The notes beneath the pieces are model-generated. The model had not been told where the DNA came from, searched no databases, and worked only from the letters and a program-made list of their open reading frames with translations. The translations under genes and the position numbers were made by a program. Shown here one piece after another: positions 44,968-54,280 of a DNA stretch of 64,000 nt (within the stretch, counting starts at the first letter, position 1; each line of letters begins with the position of its first letter). The stretch is from Allobosea sp. CS1GBMeth4 (GTDB lineage Bacteria; Pseudomonadota; Alphaproteobacteria; Rhizobiales; Beijerinckiaceae), in assembly GCF_900185715.1 (NCBI RefSeq), contig NZ_FYAS01000019.1, positions 62,001 through 126,000 of the forward strand. Reading direction: 5' to 3'.

Positions 44968-45106
44968 CCGGGCGGGCCGGACCGGACTGATCGCCGATCC
45001 GGCTCGCCGGCGGGCGGATACCCCGCCGGGCCGCCCGGCACCATCTTACGATATTGCCGCGCCCTGCCCCCCGTGCTGCGCTGTGCGATCACGGACCGAA
45101 TCAGGC

Positions 45107-47167
45107 ATGAACGCGCACGTCTATCTCGACAGCCTCAACCCGGCGCAGCGGCGGGCCGTCGCGCATGGCGGCGGCGCGGCTCCGGCGCCGCCGGTGCTGA
45201 TCATCGCCGGCGCCGGCTCGGGCAAGACCAACACGCTGGCCCACCGCGTCGCCCACCTGCTCGCCTGCGGCGCCGACCCGCGGCGCATCCTGCTGATGAC
45301 CTTCTCGCGCCGGGCGGCCTCGGAGATGACCCGCCGCGTCGAGCGCATCGCCCGCAAGGTGATGGGCGAAGCCGCCGGCGTCGCGGTCGACGCCCTGAGC
45401 TGGGCCGGCACCTTCCACGGCGTCGGCGCCCGGCTCCTGCGCGACCTCGCCGAGCAGATCGGGCTCGACCCGGCCTTCACGATCCATGACCGCGAGGACG
45501 CCGCCGACCTGATGAACCTCGTGCGGCACGAGCTCGGCTTCTCGAAGACCGAGACGCGGTTTCCGACCAAGGGCACCTGCCTTTCGATCTATTCGCGCTG
45601 CGTCAACGCCGAGCAGCCGATCGAGGAGGTGCTGCGGCTGTCCCATCCCTGGTGCATCGCCTGGGTGCAGGAGCTGAAGCAGCTCTTCGCGGCCTATGTC
45701 GAGGCCAAGCAGCAGCAGAACGTGCTCGATTACGACGATCTGCTGCTCTACTGGGCGCAGGCGATGACCGACGCCGAGCTCGCGGCCGATGTCGGCGGAC
45801 GCTTCGACCATGTCATGGTCGACGAGTACCAGGACACCAACCGGCTGCAGTCCTCGATCCTGCTGGCGCTCAAGCCGGATGGCCGGGGGCTGACGGTGGT
45901 CGGCGACGACGCGCAGTCGATCTATTCCTTCCGCGCCGCGACGGTGCGCAACATCCTCGATTTCCCGCTGGCCTTCTCGCCGCCGGCGGAGGTGATCACG
46001 CTCGACCAGAACTACCGTTCGACGCAGGCCATCCTCGGCGCCGCCAATGCGGTGATCGACCTCGCCGCCGAGCGCTTCACCAAGAATCTCTGGACCGACC
46101 GCGCCGCCGGCGCGGCGCCGGAACTGGTCAACGTCCGCGACGAGGCCGACCAGGCCCGCTTCATCGCCGAGACGGTGCTGGGGAACCGCGAGGCCGGCGC
46201 GCTGCTGAAGCAGCAGGCCGTGCTCTTCCGCGCCTCGCATCATAGCGGGCCGCTCGAGATCGAGCTGACACGCCGGAACATCCCCTTCGTGAAGTTCGGC
46301 GGACTGAAATTCCTCGATGCCGCGCACGTCAAGGACCTGCTGGCGCTGCTGCGCTTCGCCGAGAACCCGCGCGACCGGGTTTCGGCCTTCCGCGTCATGC
46401 AGCTCCTGCCCGGCGTCGGGCCGAGCTCGGCCCAGCGCGTGATCGAGCACCTGGCGCAGGCGCCGGACGCCGCCGACGCGCTGCGCGAGGTTCCGGCGCC
46501 GGCCCGCGCCGGAGCGGACTGGCCAGCCTTCATCGAGACGGTCGCGGCGCTGCGTTCCGGCCGTTCGGGATGGCCAGCCGAGATCGAACGGGCACGGCTC
46601 TGGTACGAGCCGCATCTGGAGCGCCTCCACGAGGATGCGACGACGCGCCAGGCCGACCTGCTGCAGCTCGAGCAGATCGCCGGCGGCTATCCCTCGCGCG
46701 AGCGTTTCCTGACCGAGCTGACGCTCGACCCGCCCGACGCCACCAGCGACCAGGCCGGCGTGCCGCATCTCGACGAGGATTACCTCATCCTCTCGACCAT
46801 CCACTCGGCCAAGGGGCAGGAGTGGAAATCGGTCTTCGTCATGAACGTGGTCGACGGCTGCATCCCGATCGATCTCGGGGCGGGCGCCAGGGACGAGATC
46901 GAGGAGGAGCGCCGGCTGCTCTATGTCGCGATGACACGGGCCAAGGACGATCTGCACCTGATCGTGCCGCAGCGCTTCTTCACGCACGGCCAGTCCGCGA
47001 CCGGCGACCGGCACGTCTATGCGGCGCGCACGCGCTTCATCCCCAACGCCCTGCTGAAGCATTTCGAGCGGCGCGCCTGGCCGCTCGCGACGCCCGCCGG
47101 CGAGCGCTCCGCATCGACCGGACCGAAGGTCGATGTCCGCGCCAAGATGCGGGGAATGTGGCGCTGA
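45107..47167 (+). CDS. UvrD/PcrA-like superfamily I DNA helicase
   Basis: A 686-aa ATP-dependent 3'-5' helicase. Motifs in order: I IIAGAGSGKTNTLAHR, Ia LLMTFSRRAASEMTRR, II MVDEYQDTN, III VGDDAQSIYSFRAAT, IV TLDQNYRSTQ, V STIHSAKGQEWKSVFV, VI EERRLLYVAMTRAKDDLHL. It is shorter than a housekeeping alphaproteobacterial UvrD (about 750-800 aa) and lacks its C-terminal RNA polymerase-binding extension, so it is probably a second, accessory SF1A helicase. Single gene. Confidence 0.93.
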   Translation: MNAHVYLDSLNPAQRRAVAHGGGAAPAPPVLIIAGAGSGKTNTLAHRVAHLLACGADPRRILLMTFSRRAASEMTRRVERIARKVMGEAAGVAVDALSWAGTFHGVGARLLRDLAEQIGLDPAFTIHDREDAADLMNLVRHELGFSKTETRFPTKGTCLSIYSRCVNAEQPIEEVLRLSHPWCIAWVQELKQLFAAYVEAKQQQNVLDYDDLLLYWAQAMTDAELAADVGGRFDHVMVDEYQDTNRLQSSILLALKPDGRGLTVVGDDAQSIYSFRAATVRNILDFPLAFSPPAEVITLDQNYRSTQAILGAANAVIDLAAERFTKNLWTDRAAGAAPELVNVRDEADQARFIAETVLGNREAGALLKQQAVLFRASHHSGPLEIELTRRNIPFVKFGGLKFLDAAHVKDLLALLRFAENPRDRVSAFRVMQLLPGVGPSSAQRVIEHLAQAPDAADALREVPAPARAGADWPAFIETVAALRSGRSGWPAEIERARLWYEPHLERLHEDATTRQADLLQLEQIAGGYPSRERFLTELTLDPPDATSDQAGVPHLDEDYLILSTIHSAKGQEWKSVFVMNVVDGCIPIDLGAGARDEIEEERRLLYVAMTRAKDDLHLIVPQRFFTHGQSATGDRHVYAARTRFIPNALLKHFERRAWPLATPAGERSASTGPKVDVRAKMRGMWR

Positions 47168-47272
47168 GGCGCGCTCAGGCCGCTTCGCGGCTGAAGCGGC
47201 AGAGGAAGAGCCGGCTGCGCGGGAGGCACGGCGCTTGCCCAGAATGACGCTTCGATGTGAGCGAAAAGCGCT

Positions 47273-47989
47273 TCAGCGCTCGTGGATCGCCCGGGTGTGG
47301 GCCGGCAGATCCTCGTCCTCGAACAGGTTCGGATGCTCGGCCGCGATGCGCGGCAGCGCGTTCAGGATCTCGCGCAGATGGATGCGCATGGCGGTCGCGG
47401 CCATGTCGGAATCGCCCGCCTCGAGCGCATCGACGATGGCGTTGTGCTGGGTGATCAGCAGCGGGATCGGCGAGGTGCCGGGCAAGGAGAGATAGCGCAC
47501 CCGGTCGGTCTGGGCGCGGGCGCTCTCGACCACCCTGCCGGCATAGTCGCAATCGACGATCTCGGCGATCGCCTGGTGGAACGCCTCGTCGAGCACGGTG
47601 AAGCGGGTGTAGTCGCCGCGGGCGGCCGCCGCGCTCTGCTCGGCGATCAGCCGGCGCAGCCGGGCGACGCCGTCCGGATCGATCAGGCGGCTCGCCGCCC
47701 GCGCGAGCGAGCATTCCACCGCCTCGCGCACGAAGCGGGCATTGGCGACCTCGCGCAGCGAGATCTTCATGACATAGGTGCCGCGGCTCGGCAGGATCTG
47801 CACCAGCCCGGCCTCCGAAAGCTTGATGAAGGCCTCGCGCACCGGCTGGCGGCTGACGCCGAAGCGGCCGGCGATGTCCTTCTCCGACAGCGCCTCGCCG
47901 GGCCGGAGCTCGCTGGCGATGATCGCCTGGCGCAGCGCCGCGACGAGCTGCGGCGCGATCGGGTCACGAAGCCGGAGCGAGACGTCCAT
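47273..47989 (-). CDS. GntR family (FCD/FadR subfamily) transcriptional regulator
   Basis: A 238-aa regulator: winged helix (AALRQAIIASELRPGEALSE, GVSRQPVREAFIKLSEAGLV) and an FCD ligand domain with metal-binding residues in DEAFHQAIAE, QHNAIVDAL and MRIHLREIL. ATG 47989 has GGAG 7 nt upstream. A perfect 12-bp palindrome (CATACCGGTATG) lies 32 bp before the start, a likely self-operator. No obvious target gene is adjacent. Confidence 0.92.
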   Translation of the reverse strand: MDVSLRLRDPIAPQLVAALRQAIIASELRPGEALSEKDIAGRFGVSRQPVREAFIKLSEAGLVQILPSRGTYVMKISLREVANARFVREAVECSLARAASRLIDPDGVARLRRLIAEQSAAAARGDYTRFTVLDEAFHQAIAEIVDCDYAGRVVESARAQTDRVRYLSLPGTSPIPLLITQHNAIVDALEAGDSDMAATAMRIHLREILNALPRIAAEHPNLFEDEDLPAHTRAIHER

Positions 47990-48021
47990 CAGGCAAACTC
48001 CGCAGCCAACCCCGCTCTTAT

Positions 48022-48033
48022 CATACCGGTATG
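48022..48033. promoter_or_regulatory. candidate GntR operator CATACCGGTATG
   Basis: A perfect 12-bp palindrome in the 62-bp gap between the cobF stop and the GntR start. FCD-type regulators bind short palindromes of similar size. Function inferred from position. Confidence 0.5.
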
Positions 48034-48051
48034 GCGGCCGGCTGCCAAACC

Positions 48052-48813
48052 TCAGCCGCTGCGACGGCGCAGCAGGTAGGTGTCCATGATCCAGCCATTC
48101 TCGGCCCGGGCGGCTTCGCGCTCGCGAACGATCCGCTCCGACATCTCGGCGAGCGGGCCGGAGACCAGCCGCTCCTGCGGCGCGCCGAGATAGGCGCCCC
48201 ACCAGATCTCCAGCCCGGCCGGATCGATCTTGGAGAAGGCCTGCTCGCCGTCGAGCATGACGACCGTGCTGCCGTCCTCGTCGCGGAAGCCGCTTTCGGC
48301 GAGCCTGCGGCCGGTGGTGATGGTGACCGGCTCGCCGATCCGGTTCAGCACCAGGCGATGGGCCGCCGCCAGGGCCTGGACGGATGTGATCCCGGGAACG
48401 ACGTCATAGTCGAATTCCAGCCCGCGGGCCCGCACGGCCGCGATGATGCGCAGCGTGCTGTCGTAGAGCGACGGGTCGCCCCAGACGAGCAGCGCGCCGG
48501 TCTGCCCCTCGCCGAGTTCCTCGCGGAACAGGCGCTCGTAGCTCTCGGCCAGCGCCGCATGCCAGTCGTCGACGCTGCCGCGGTAATCGTCGCCTGCGGC
48601 GGCCCGCTTCGGCACGCTGAGCGAGACCGTGCGCCAGTTGTCGTGCTCGATATAGCGCCGGCAGATCTCCTCGCGCAGTTCGCGCAGGGCGGCCTTCTCG
48701 CTCCCCTTGTCCGGCACGAAGACGACGTCGACCCTGTTCAGCGCCCGCACCGCCTGGATCGTGACGTGCTCGGGATTGCCGGCGCCGATGCCGATGATCC
48801 TGATCCTGCGCAT
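48052..48813 (-). CDS. cobF: precorrin-6A synthase (deacetylating)
   Basis: A 253-aa SAM-dependent methyltransferase (CobF) of the aerobic corrin pathway, methylating C-1 of precorrin-5 and releasing acetate. MRRIRIIGIGAGNPEHVTIQ and VWGDPSLYDSTLRIIAAV mark the tetrapyrrole methylase fold, and the long insert with RYIEHDNWRTVSL is CobF-like. ATG 48813 preferred over 48843. It stands alone, away from a main cob cluster. Confidence 0.93.
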   Translation of the reverse strand: MRRIRIIGIGAGNPEHVTIQAVRALNRVDVVFVPDKGSEKAALRELREEICRRYIEHDNWRTVSLSVPKRAAAGDDYRGSVDDWHAALAESYERLFREELGEGQTGALLVWGDPSLYDSTLRIIAAVRARGLEFDYDVVPGITSVQALAAAHRLVLNRIGEPVTITTGRRLAESGFRDEDGSTVVMLDGEQAFSKIDPAGLEIWWGAYLGAPQERLVSGPLAEMSERIVREREAARAENGWIMDTYLLRRRSG

Positions 48814-48863
48814 GGCACCTCCGCCGTGTTCGAGGTGCCGCATACACGATCCGGCAGGGGCTC

Positions 48864-48940
48864 GTCATGCTCGGGCGAATACCCGAGCATCTCTTTCCGG
48901 AGATTCTCGGCTCTACGCTTCGCTTCGGCCGAGAACGACG
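48864..48940. repeat. dispersed intergenic repeat, family B, copy 2
   Basis: A perfect hairpin (ATGCTCGGG with CCCGAGCAT) followed by AGATTCTCGGCTCTACGCTT and CGCTTCGGCCGAGAA, which folds on itself. Same order as the copy at 16158-16260. It lies between the cobF start and the stop of the amidohydrolase gene. Confidence 0.65.
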
Positions 48941-48949
48941 ACCCTCTGA

Positions 48950-50095
48950 CTACCCCAACAGATTCCGGATCGTGCGCATGAAGACGCGGGCGCCCGGCGC
49001 GATCAGGGCGTCGGGGAAATCATAGTCGGGATTGTGCAGCGGCGGGGTGCCCTCGCCGGCGCCGAGCAGGAACATCGCCGATTTCGAGGCGCGGCCGAAC
49101 AGGCCGAAATCCTCAGAGCCACGCTGCGGCGGCGTCTCGCCATGGCCGATGCCCTCCTCGTCGCAGGCGCGGCGCAGATGCGCCACCGCCTCGGGATGGT
49201 TCTCGCAGTGATGGAAGACGTCGTGATAATCCATCGTCACGGAGAGCCCGTCGGCGGAAGCGGCCTCGCGCACCAGCGCCTCGGCCTGCGCGCAGAGCGA
49301 GCCCATGGCCGCATCGTTCAGCGTGCGCAGCGTCGCCCAGATCTCGCCGCGGCCGGGCGTGATGCCGAAGGCCGGCTCGCCCATGCCGGCATGGGTGATC
49401 GTGACGAGCCGATAGTCCGAATCGAGGCTCCCGCCCGGGCCGAGCGCGGTCAGCGCCGGCATCAGCCGCGCGAGCGCCCGCATCGGCGAGATCGCGTGCT
49501 CCGGCGTCGCGGCATGCGAGGTGCGGCCATTGAGCACGATCCTGAGGCCGCGCGAGGCGCAGTTGGCGGGCCCCTCCGAAATCCGGACGGCGCCGAGCGG
49601 CAGGCCGGGCTTGTTGTGCAGCGAGAAGGAGAGATCGGGCGCGATCTCTTCGAACTTCGGATCCGCGATGACGGCGGCAGCGCCGGCCCCGGTCTCCTCG
49701 GCCGGCTGGAAGAGGAGGATGGCGCGCCCGCGCTGCGGCCGCTGCCGGCCGAGCCCGCGCGAGAGCGCCGCGACCGTGGCCATGTGGCCGTCATGGCCGC
49801 AGAGATGGCCCTTGCCCGCGACCTGCGAGGCGTGCGGCACGCCGGAGAGATCCTCGATCGGCAAGGCGTCGAGCTCGCAGCGCACGAGGACGGTCGGGCC
49901 GGGCTCGGCGCCTTCGTAGACGGCGGCGACGCCATGCCCGCCGAGGCCGGTCACGATGCGATCGGGCGCAGTCGGTGCGAGGAAGCCGACGATCGCCTTC
50001 GCCGTCTCGCGCTCCTCGCCGGAGATCTCCGGCGCACGGTGCAGCGCGTGGCGCAGCTCGATCAGCTCGACCATGTCGGAATTGGTGAGAAACAT
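48950..50095 (-). CDS. M20 family amidohydrolase
   Basis: A 381-aa dimetal amidohydrolase/carboxypeptidase of the hippurate hydrolase and N-acyl-amino acid hydrolase type. Landmarks: ELIELRHALHRAPEISGEE, RCELDALPIEDLSGVPHASQ, LCGHDGHMATVAAL and FQPAEETGAGA, with ligand His near the end (HNPDYDFPD). No signal peptide. ATG 50095; ATG 50074 is also possible. Substrate unknown. Confidence 0.93.
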   Translation of the reverse strand: MFLTNSDMVELIELRHALHRAPEISGEERETAKAIVGFLAPTAPDRIVTGLGGHGVAAVYEGAEPGPTVLVRCELDALPIEDLSGVPHASQVAGKGHLCGHDGHMATVAALSRGLGRQRPQRGRAILLFQPAEETGAGAAAVIADPKFEEIAPDLSFSLHNKPGLPLGAVRISEGPANCASRGLRIVLNGRTSHAATPEHAISPMRALARLMPALTALGPGGSLDSDYRLVTITHAGMGEPAFGITPGRGEIWATLRTLNDAAMGSLCAQAEALVREAASADGLSVTMDYHDVFHHCENHPEAVAHLRRACDEEGIGHGETPPQRGSEDFGLFGRASKSAMFLLGAGEGTPPLHNPDYDFPDALIAPGARVFMRTIRNLLG

Positions 50096-50197
50096 GCCTG
50101 GCGCTGCCCCGGATGATTTTGTCCGAGCTTCGCCAGCGCAGCTGCCGGGTTCAACCCCTGTCGCCGCCCGACTCAGGCAGACGGCTATGCATCCCGG

Positions 50198-51220
50198 TCA
50201 CGCCGCCAGCAATCCGAGGGCCCGCTCGATGCGCGAGCACCCGCCGCGGCCTCGCGCCTTGCGATAAGCGCGGCCGAGGCGACCGCTGGCATAGGCGTTG
50301 ACCACGATCTCGTGGACATAGCTCTTGCGGACCACCGCCGGCGTGTTCACCAGCCGCTCGGCGATGGCGCGCATGATGTCGGCGAGCTGGCGCTTGCGGC
50401 CGCGCTCGCTGGCGGCGATGTCGGTGGAGAGCAGGAGCTCGGCCGCCGCGGCATTGGCGGCGAGCATGCGCAGATCCTTGCTCGACACCGGCAGGCCGGC
50501 GGCGTCCTTCAGGTAGGCGTTGATGTCGGCCGCGCTGATGGCGGCGACCGAACCGTCCTCGGCGCGATACTGGAACAGGCGCCGGCCCGGCAGGGTCTGC
50601 AGCCGCAGCAGGGCGCGGGCGAGCGGAGCATCGTCGCGGCCGCAGACGATCTCCTTGCCGGCCTTGCCGCGGAAGGCGAGCGTGACACGGCTGCCGCTCA
50701 CCTCGACATGGCGCTTCAGCAGGGTGGAGGCCCCGTGGCTGCCATTGGTGCGGGCGTAGACCTCGTTGCCGACGCGGATATGGCAGCGGTCGATGACCGC
50801 GGCGGCGCAGGCGAGCGCCTTGCGGCGCGACAGCGTGCGATCCGCGAGATCGGCGGCGATGCGGGCGCGCAATCTCGGCAGGGCCTCGATCAGGCGGGCG
50901 AGCCGCTTCAGCTTGCGGCGCTCGCGCACCTTCTCCCAATCGGGGTGATAGCGATGCTGGAGCCGCCCGGCATCGTCGCGCCCGACCGCCTGGAGATGGG
51001 CGCGCGGATCGGCGGCGATCAGCACATCCTGATAGGCCGGCGGGATGGCGAGCGAGCGGATGCGCGCCAGCGTTTCCGCATCGGTGATCCTCATCCCCTC
51101 GGCGTCGCGATAGCCGAAATTTCGGCCGACCCTGACGCGGCGGATGGTGAGATCGTCGACGGTCACGCGGCGCAGGCGGCCCTTGCCTGCCGCGGCGCCT
51201 TCCCTGCCCTTCGCGACCAT
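50198..51220 (-). CDS. DNA topoisomerase IB (bacterial/poxvirus type)
   Basis: A 340-aa type IB topoisomerase. An N-terminal domain (VTVDDLTIRRVRVGRNFGYR to about 110) precedes the catalytic core with RVGNEVYARTNGSHGASTLL, the KAGKEIV Lys and the nucleophile Tyr in VVRKSYVHEIVVNAYASGRL. ATG 51220 is preceded by GGAGGGG. The frame continues upstream as a shadow of the permease gene. Relaxes supercoils. Separated from the ABC operon by a dispersed repeat. Confidence 0.94.
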   Translation of the reverse strand: MVAKGREGAAAGKGRLRRVTVDDLTIRRVRVGRNFGYRDAEGMRITDAETLARIRSLAIPPAYQDVLIAADPRAHLQAVGRDDAGRLQHRYHPDWEKVRERRKLKRLARLIEALPRLRARIAADLADRTLSRRKALACAAAVIDRCHIRVGNEVYARTNGSHGASTLLKRHVEVSGSRVTLAFRGKAGKEIVCGRDDAPLARALLRLQTLPGRRLFQYRAEDGSVAAISAADINAYLKDAAGLPVSSKDLRMLAANAAAAELLLSTDIAASERGRKRQLADIMRAIAERLVNTPAVVRKSYVHEIVVNAYASGRLGRAYRKARGRGGCSRIERALGLLAA

Positions 51221-51280
51221 TCGCCCCTCCGCAACTCGCCCGGCTGCGGAGGAATGCGGGAGGCGGCGCGAGGTTCCTTC

Positions 51281-51364
51281 GTCATTGCGAGCGAAGCGAA
51301 GCAATCCAGGGGCGTAGAGCGCTGTCGCCCTGGATTGCTTCGTCGCTGCGCTCCTCGCAATGAC
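51281..51364. repeat. dispersed palindromic repeat, family A, copy 2
   Basis: An 84-bp near-palindrome beginning GTCATTGCGAGCGAAGCGAA then GCAATCCAGG and ending CTCGCAATGAC, nearly the same as 31387-31471, with the centre being the variable part. It lies between the last ABC permease gene and the topoisomerase gene and may end transcription of the former. Confidence 0.88.
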
Positions 51365-51375
51365 GAGAAGTGCCC

Positions 51376-52215
51376 CTAGCGCTTCGCCCGGGCCACGATC
51401 TGCGTCGGGTTGACGAAGCGCAGCGCGATCACGAGCCAGACCAGCGTCGTCACCATGTAGATCACCGCCATGGCGTCGATCGACTGCACGGCGCGCACGC
51501 CGGCGGCGAAGACCGCGTAGTAGAGCGCGACCACCAGCGTCTGGCTGGTCGGGCCGGCGGTGAGGAAGGTGAGCTCGAACATCGCGATCGTGCGCACCAG
51601 CACGAGCAGCAGCGCGGCGAGGATGCCCGGCATCAGCAGCGGCAGCAGGATGTGGACGAAGAGCTTGAAGGTGCCTGCGCCGAAGACGCGCGCCGCCGCC
51701 TCGATCTTGGTGTCGATCTGCTCGATGAACGGGATCATCACCAGGATGACGAAAGGCACGGTCGGCACGAGATTGGCGAGCACCACCCCCGACATCGAGC
51801 CGGCGAGCCCGGTCCGGTAGAGCACGGTGGCGAGCGGGATGCCGAAGGTGATCGGCGGCACCAGCAGCGGCAGCAGGAAGAGCAGCATGATCAGCTTCTT
51901 GCCGGGGAAGTCGCGGCGCGCCAGCGCATAGGCGGCCGGCACGCCGATCAGGCCCGAGAGGAAGACGACGAGGAAGACGATCTGGAAGGTGACGGTGAGC
52001 ACGTCCGAGAGCTGGAACTCGCTCCAGGCCGCCGAGTACCAGCGCGTCGTCCAGCCGGCCGGGAACCAGGTGCCGAGCCAGCGCGTGGCGAAGGAGCTCG
52101 TCACCACCGTCGCGATCATCGCGAACAGGTTGAGGACGAAGAAGCCGATCAGGGCCCAGTTGGCCGCGGCCCAGAGCCTGGTCGAGAGGCGGGTGTCCTT
52201 GACCATGGCGCTCAC
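51376..52215 (-). CDS. ABC transporter permease (PotC/FbpB-like)
   Basis: A 279-aa inner-membrane permease with about six helices. The EAA loop reads IEAAARVFGAGTFKLFVHIL, then LPLLMPG. The ATG overlaps the stop of the first permease gene. Part of a binding protein, ATPase and two permeases set. Polyamine, iron or sugar-acid type; not resolvable. Confidence 0.93.
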   Translation of the reverse strand: MSAMVKDTRLSTRLWAAANWALIGFFVLNLFAMIATVVTSSFATRWLGTWFPAGWTTRWYSAAWSEFQLSDVLTVTFQIVFLVVFLSGLIGVPAAYALARRDFPGKKLIMLLFLLPLLVPPITFGIPLATVLYRTGLAGSMSGVVLANLVPTVPFVILVMIPFIEQIDTKIEAAARVFGAGTFKLFVHILLPLLMPGILAALLLVLVRTIAMFELTFLTAGPTSQTLVVALYYAVFAAGVRAVQSIDAMAVIYMVTTLVWLVIALRFVNPTQIVARAKR

Positions 52216-53111
52216 CCTTTCCCGCCACCGGCCGGGCCGCGATAGAGCAGGCCGCGTGCGCCGAGCACCGCGACGACGATGACGAGCTGGACCACGCCCA
52301 TGATCATCGCCACCGCCGAGGCCATCGAATAATCGTATTCCTCGAAGGCGGCCTGATAGGCGGCGATCGAGATCACGCGCGTCGGCCCCGCCGGCGCCCC
52401 CAGCAGCACCGCCGAGGGAAAGACCGAGAAGGCCTGGACGAAGGAGAGGCAGAAGGTGATGGCGAGTCCGGGCAGGAGCAGCGGCAGGAGGATGTGCCTG
52501 AAGCGGTCCCAGGGCCCGGCGCCGAGCGTCGCCCCCGCCTGCTCCAGTGCCGGGTCGACCCCGGTGAGATAGGAGAGCGTCAGCAGGAAGGTGAAGGGAA
52601 AGCCGGTGATGACCAGCGAGAGCATCACGCCCCAGTAGTTGTGCAGCAGCTTCACCGGCGAGGAGATGATGCCGAGCGTCATCAGCGTGCGGTTGAACCA
52701 GCCCTGCGGGCCGAGATAGTTCAGCAGACCCTCGGCGACGAGCACGGTGCCGAGCGTGATCGGGATCACCAGGATGGTGGTCAGCAGGCGCTGATGGCGC
52801 ATCAGCCGGACGCGGAAGGCGATCGGGATCGCCAGCAGCAGCGTCGCGATCGTCACCGGCAGCGCCAGCCAGAGCGTGGTGGCGATCGTGCCGTAGAGGA
52901 AGGAATCCGAGAAGAAGCGCTGGTAGTTCGCCAGCGCGCCGCCCGCCTTCGGCGTGAAGGACAGGAAGAGCCCGTAGAGGAACGGGTAGATGAACAGCGC
53001 CAGCAGGAAGAGCACCGCCGGCAGGACGAGCAGCGTCAGGCCGTCGAGGCCGCGCGCGGCCAGGCGCTGGCCGAGCGGGATCGCGGGCGTGGTGGTGGCG
53101 GGTGCGCTCAT
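52212..53111 (-). CDS. ABC transporter permease (PotB-like)
   Basis: A 299-aa permease with about six helices and the EAA loop LEQAGATLGAGPWDRFRHIL, then LPLLLPGLA. It overlaps the ATPase gene upstream and the second permease downstream by 4 bp each. Confidence 0.93.
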   Translation of the reverse strand: MSAPATTTPAIPLGQRLAARGLDGLTLLVLPAVLFLLALFIYPFLYGLFLSFTPKAGGALANYQRFFSDSFLYGTIATTLWLALPVTIATLLLAIPIAFRVRLMRHQRLLTTILVIPITLGTVLVAEGLLNYLGPQGWFNRTLMTLGIISSPVKLLHNYWGVMLSLVITGFPFTFLLTLSYLTGVDPALEQAGATLGAGPWDRFRHILLPLLLPGLAITFCLSFVQAFSVFPSAVLLGAPAGPTRVISIAAYQAAFEEYDYSMASAVAMIMGVVQLVIVVAVLGARGLLYRGPAGGGKG

Positions 53112-54181
53112 GCGCCCTCTCCGAAGACGAGGACGCTGTCGGGCTGGGCGGCGAGGCGGATGTCGGTGCCGTGCGGGATGCGGCTGTCGGCGAGGAAGGT
53201 CAGCGGCGTATCGTCGGCCATGCGGGCGAAGCCGACGAACTCGCGGCCGTGGAACTCGGTCGAGACCACTTTCGCCGGCAGTCCCGGATCGCCATCGCGC
53301 ACCGGGTGAAGGTCCTCCGGGCGGATCGAGACATGGGCCGCCTCGCCTGGCCGGACCGGCGTGCGGACGCGGCCCACGAGGCCGAGCCCGCCGACCGTGA
53401 CCGTCGCGAGGCCGTCGGCGACCGAAGCGACGCGGCCGGAGACCTTGTTGCGGAAGCCCATGAACTCGGCGACGTCGAGATGGTCCGGCCGCGAGAACAG
53501 GTCCTCCGGCCCGCCGACCTGGCGGATCTGGCCGTCGCGCATCACGACGATGCGGTCGGCGAGCGAGAGCGCCTCCTCCTGGTCGTGGGTGACGTAGATG
53601 GTGGTGGCGCCGAGCGTGTTGTGGATGCGCCTGATCTCGGCGCGCATCTCGAGGCGCAATTTGGCGTCGAGATTGGAGAGAGGCTCGTCCATCAGCACGA
53701 GCGGCGGCTGCACCGCGATGGCGCGGGCGATGGCGACGCGCTGCTGCTGGCCGCCGGAGAGCTGGCCGGGCAGCTTCTCCTCCTGACCCTGGAGGCGCAC
53801 CATCGCGACGGCTTCGGCGACGCGGCGGTCGCTTTCGGCCCTGGCGACGCCGCGCATCTTCAGGCCGAAGCCGATGTTCTTCCGCACGGTCATATGCGGG
53901 AAGAGGGCGTAATTCTGGAAGACCATGCCGAAGCCGCGCTCCTCGGGCCGGAGCGGGTCGATGCGCTTCTCGTCGAGCCAGATGCCGCCACCAGTGGCCG
54001 GCAGCAAGCCGGCGATCAGGTTGAGCGTGGTCGACTTGCCGCAGCCGGAGGGGCCGAGCAGCGCGATGAACTCGCCCTGCCTGATCGTCAGCGAGACGTC
54101 CTTGACGGCGTTATGCGTGCCGAAGTCGCGGCAGAGCCGGTCGAGCCGGAGTTCGCGGAAATTCGCGGCATGTATCGACAT
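53108..54181 (-). CDS. ABC transporter ATP-binding protein (PotA/UgpC type)
   Basis: A 357-aa ATPase: Walker A GPSGCGKST, Q-loop MVFQNYALFPHMT, signature LSGGQQQRVAIARA, Walker B LVLMDEPLSNLDAK, switch His in VTHDQEEA. The C-terminal part (about 240-357) is a TOBE regulatory domain. ATG 54181 preferred; the frame extends upstream through non-family sequence. It follows the binding-protein gene after a 277-bp gap that holds an inverted repeat, perhaps an attenuator. Confidence 0.95.
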   Translation of the reverse strand: MSIHAANFRELRLDRLCRDFGTHNAVKDVSLTIRQGEFIALLGPSGCGKSTTLNLIAGLLPATGGGIWLDEKRIDPLRPEERGFGMVFQNYALFPHMTVRKNIGFGLKMRGVARAESDRRVAEAVAMVRLQGQEEKLPGQLSGGQQQRVAIARAIAVQPPLVLMDEPLSNLDAKLRLEMRAEIRRIHNTLGATTIYVTHDQEEALSLADRIVVMRDGQIRQVGGPEDLFSRPDHLDVAEFMGFRNKVSGRVASVADGLATVTVGGLGLVGRVRTPVRPGEAAHVSIRPEDLHPVRDGDPGLPAKVVSTEFHGREFVGFARMADDTPLTFLADSRIPHGTDIRLAAQPDSVLVFGEGA

Positions 54182-54280
54182 GAAGGACCATCGGGTTGGA
54201 ACGGATGGGCTGGCGGCTGCCGGCAGGCAGCCGCAAGTCAACAGGCAGGTCAAGGGGGGCTGATGGAGGGCGGCGCATAT

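Noticed and set aside
45101-47062. 653-aa minus-strand open frame
   Set aside because: Antisense to the helicase, whose seven motifs are intact on the plus strand.
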